Shown here piece after piece: positions 62,041 to 64,000 of a stretch of 64,000 nt of DNA; positions within the stretch are counted from its first letter, which is position 1, and the number at the start of each line of letters is the position of its first letter. The stretch is taken from contig NZ_VIVL01000007.1 in NCBI RefSeq assembly GCF_007828835.1, positions 186,001-250,000 of the forward strand, in the 5' to 3' direction. This stretch comes from Variovorax beijingensis (lineage in GTDB: Bacteria; Pseudomonadota; Gammaproteobacteria; Burkholderiales; Burkholderiaceae_C). The notes under the pieces are model-generated. The model did no database searches, had not been told where the DNA came from, and worked only from the letters and a program-made list of their open reading frames with translations. The translations under genes were made by a program, and so were the position numbers.

Positions 62041-63612
62041 GTGCACGACTTCGACGTCCTCATCGTCGGCAGCGGCCTTGCAGGCCTCTCCGCCGCGCTG
62101 CACCTGGCGCCCACGCACCGCGTGGCCGTGCTGACCAAGCGCGCGCTCAACGACGGCTCCAGCGCCTGGGCGCAGGGCGGCATTGCCGCGGTGCTGGCCG
62201 CGGGCGACAGCTTCGACGCCCATGTCGAAGACACGCTGATTGCCGGTGCCGGCCTGTGCGACCCCGAGGCCACGCGCCTGGTCGTCGAGGGCGCGCCGCA
62301 GGCCATCGCCTGGCTGCGCGAACTCGGCGTGCCGTTCTCGGAGGAAGGCGGCGGCCTGCACCTGACGCGCGAAGGCGGCCACAGCCAGCGCCGCATCGTG
62401 CACGTGACCGACGCCACCGGCGCGGCCGTGCAGCGCACGCTGATCGAGCAGGTGCGCCGCACGCCCAACATCTCGCTCTTCGAGCACCACACGCTGGTCG
62501 ACCTGGTCACCGGCACCAAGCTGGGCCTGAAGGACCCCGCCTGCGTGGGCCTCTATGCGCTCGACAGCCAAACCGATGAAGTGCTGGCCTTCCGCGCGCC
62601 GCACACCATCCTGGCGACCGGCGGCGCGGGCAAGGTGTACCTCTACACCACCAACCCCGACACCGCCACCGGCGACGGCATTGCCGCGGCCTGGCGCGCG
62701 GGCTGCCGGGTGTCGAACATGGAGTTCATCCAGTTCCACCCGACCTGCCTCTACCACCCGCACGCCAAGTCCTTCCTGATCAGCGAGGCGGTGCGCGGCG
62801 AAGGCGGCTTGCTCAAGTTGCCCGACGGCACGCGCTTCATGCCAAAGCATGATGAACGCGCCGAACTCGCGCCGCGCGACGTGGTGGCCCGCGCCATCGA
62901 CTTCGAGATGAAGAAGCACGGCCTGGACTGCGTGTACCTCGACATCTCTCACCAGCCGCCGGAGTTTCTCCAGGAACACTTCCCCAACATCCTGGCGCGC
63001 TGCCTGGAGCTGGGCATCGACATCACGCGCGATCCCATTCCCGTGGTGCCGGCCGCGCACTACACCTGCGGCGGCGTACGGAGCGACCTGGCCGGGCGCA
63101 CCGACCTGCCCGGCCTCTACGCCATCGGCGAGACCGCCTGCACCGGCCTGCATGGCGCCAACCGCCTCGCGAGCAATTCGCTGGTCGAGTGCATGGTGTT
63201 CGCACGCGCCGCGGCCGGCGCCATTGCCGCGGCACCGGCGCGCGAGCGCATCGAGCTGCCGGCCTGGGACGAAAGCCGCGTCACCGATGCCGACGAGGCC
63301 GTGGTCATCTCGCACAACTGGGACGAACTGCGCCGCTTCATGTGGGACTACGTCGGCATCGTGCGAACCAACAAGCGCCTGGAGCGTGCGAGCCACCGCA
63401 TCGCGCTGCTGCAGGCCGAGATCCAGGAGTTCTACGCGAACTTCCACGTCACGCGCGACCTGCTCGAACTGCGCAACCTGGTGCAAGTGGCCGAGCTGAT
63501 CGTGCGCTGCGCGCAGGCCCGCCACGAGAGCCGCGGCCTGCATTTCAGCCGTGACTACCCCTCGCTCGCCGAGCCCACCGCGCCCACGGTGCTGGTGCCG
63601 CCGGCCGACTGA
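62041..63612 (+). CDS. nadB: L-aspartate oxidase
   Basis: The 523-residue flavoprotein oxidises L-aspartate to iminoaspartate, the first step of NAD de novo synthesis. The FAD site is DVLIVGSGLAGLSAAL (residues 5-20). GSSAWAQGGIAA, HPTCLYHP, the succinate-dehydrogenase-like THGANR counterpart GLHGANRLASNSLVE and a C-terminal helical domain complete the family pattern. Translation starts at GTG 62041. The partners nadA and nadC are not in the window. Confidence 0.96.
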   Translation: MHDFDVLIVGSGLAGLSAALHLAPTHRVAVLTKRALNDGSSAWAQGGIAAVLAAGDSFDAHVEDTLIAGAGLCDPEATRLVVEGAPQAIAWLRELGVPFSEEGGGLHLTREGGHSQRRIVHVTDATGAAVQRTLIEQVRRTPNISLFEHHTLVDLVTGTKLGLKDPACVGLYALDSQTDEVLAFRAPHTILATGGAGKVYLYTTNPDTATGDGIAAAWRAGCRVSNMEFIQFHPTCLYHPHAKSFLISEAVRGEGGLLKLPDGTRFMPKHDERAELAPRDVVARAIDFEMKKHGLDCVYLDISHQPPEFLQEHFPNILARCLELGIDITRDPIPVVPAAHYTCGGVRSDLAGRTDLPGLYAIGETACTGLHGANRLASNSLVECMVFARAAAGAIAAAPARERIELPAWDESRVTDADEAVVISHNWDELRRFMWDYVGIVRTNKRLERASHRIALLQAEIQEFYANFHVTRDLLELRNLVQVAELIVRCAQARHESRGLHFSRDYPSLAEPTAPTVLVPPAD

Positions 63613-63682
63613 CCCACCCCGTTTCGTCTTTTCTTCACTCAAGGATGCCCGGCCACCGACGCCCGCAGGGAGAAACCCAACC

Positions 63683-64000
63683 ATGTCGAACACCACCACC
63701 CCACAGCCAGAGACCACACCAGCCTCGCCCTACGGCACGCTGCCGCCCGCTTCGACGCCCGCCTCGCGCAAGCCCGTGAGCCTGCCGCGCCTGGCCGACA
63801 TGCATGCGCGCGGCGAGAAGATCACCATGCTCACCGCCTACGACGCCACCTTTGCGGCCATGGCCGACGCGGCCGGCATCGACTGCCTTTTGGTCGGCGA
63901 TTCGCTCGGCATGGTCTGCCAGGGCCTGGCGAGCACCGTGGGCGTGACGCTGGACACCATGCGCTACCACACCGACAGCGTCTCGCGCGGCCTGCGCCGC
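63683..64000 (+). CDS. panB: 3-methyl-2-oxobutanoate hydroxymethyltransferase, N-terminal part
   Basis: Only 106 codons lie in the window. A Pro/Thr-rich leader of about 30 residues precedes the enzyme core: KITMLTAYDATFAAMADAAG and DCLLVGDSLGMVCQG, the PanB start with the metal-binding aspartate in VGDSLG. The enzyme makes ketopantoate for pantothenate and CoA synthesis. The ATG at 63683 has AGGGAGA upstream. The long leader is unusual; a start further in (MHARGEKITML) is possible. Confidence 0.92.
   Translation, partial: MSNTTTPQPETTPASPYGTLPPASTPASRKPVSLPRLADMHARGEKITMLTAYDATFAAMADAAGIDCLLVGDSLGMVCQGLASTVGVTLDTMRYHTDSVSRGLRR

Overview
The window is GC-rich, gene-dense bacterial chromosome with the look of a betaproteobacterium of the order Burkholderiales, family Comamonadaceae, most probably Variovorax or a close relative. 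This rests on gene content and protein character (RegBA next to a cyo operon, DUF3460, a YceH protein, paired DUF3305/DUF3306) and on short intergenic palindromes typical of that family. It is a memory-based placement, not a search result. I saw no phage, insertion sequence, CRISPR array or plasmid functions.

Layout. 1-9.6 kb is housekeeping: the N-terminal part of a membrane sensor-like protein, tRNA-Ser(CGA) beside serS, a VOC protein, a PLP dehydratase overlapping ispH and followed upstream by fkpB, then radC-smr, and a fabV / truncated haemoglobin / FAD reductase operon. 9.8-13.9 kb holds an amino-acid ABC importer followed by a 2-oxoglutarate/Fe(II)-type oxygenase. A HAD phosphatase and an MFS symporter follow. 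16.2-23.8 kb is a respiratory block: cyoABCD, a SURF1 gene, a RegB-type redox sensor kinase, its RegA-type regulator and a haemolysin III protein. 23.8-24.05 kb carries two related large palindromic elements. Next come slyX, an MFS exporter with a divergent LysR regulator, and an OLD-like ATPase that seems to lack its C-terminal nuclease domain.

28.4-51.4 kb is one long minus-strand run dominated by formate metabolism. Read in the direction of transcription it is an Mrp/ApbC iron-sulfur carrier, a LysR regulator, a soluble NAD-linked formate dehydrogenase (a fused FdsG-FdsB protein, then FdsA), a short ModE, ModB, ModA, ModC, DUF3305, DUF3306, a multi-cluster ferredoxin-like protein, a TorD-type chaperone, a small Tat-signal protein, the catalytic, iron-sulfur and cytochrome b subunits of a membrane formate dehydrogenase, two small exported proteins and FdhD. 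Molybdate uptake, cofactor sulfuration, iron-sulfur supply and two classes of formate dehydrogenase thus lie together. Many junctions are 4-nt stop/start overlaps, implying translational coupling.

51.4-64 kb returns to housekeeping: a patatin-like phospholipase, YceH, a phosphodiester glycosidase family protein, NAD-isocitrate dehydrogenase, metG, an enoyl-CoA hydratase, a SulP transporter, a BamE-like lipoprotein, DUF3460, scpA, nadB and the start of panB.

The items most worth a second look are the paired palindromic elements at 23.8-24.05 kb, whose stems covary while the core and one mismatch are conserved, and the uncharacterised small proteins within the formate dehydrogenase locus.
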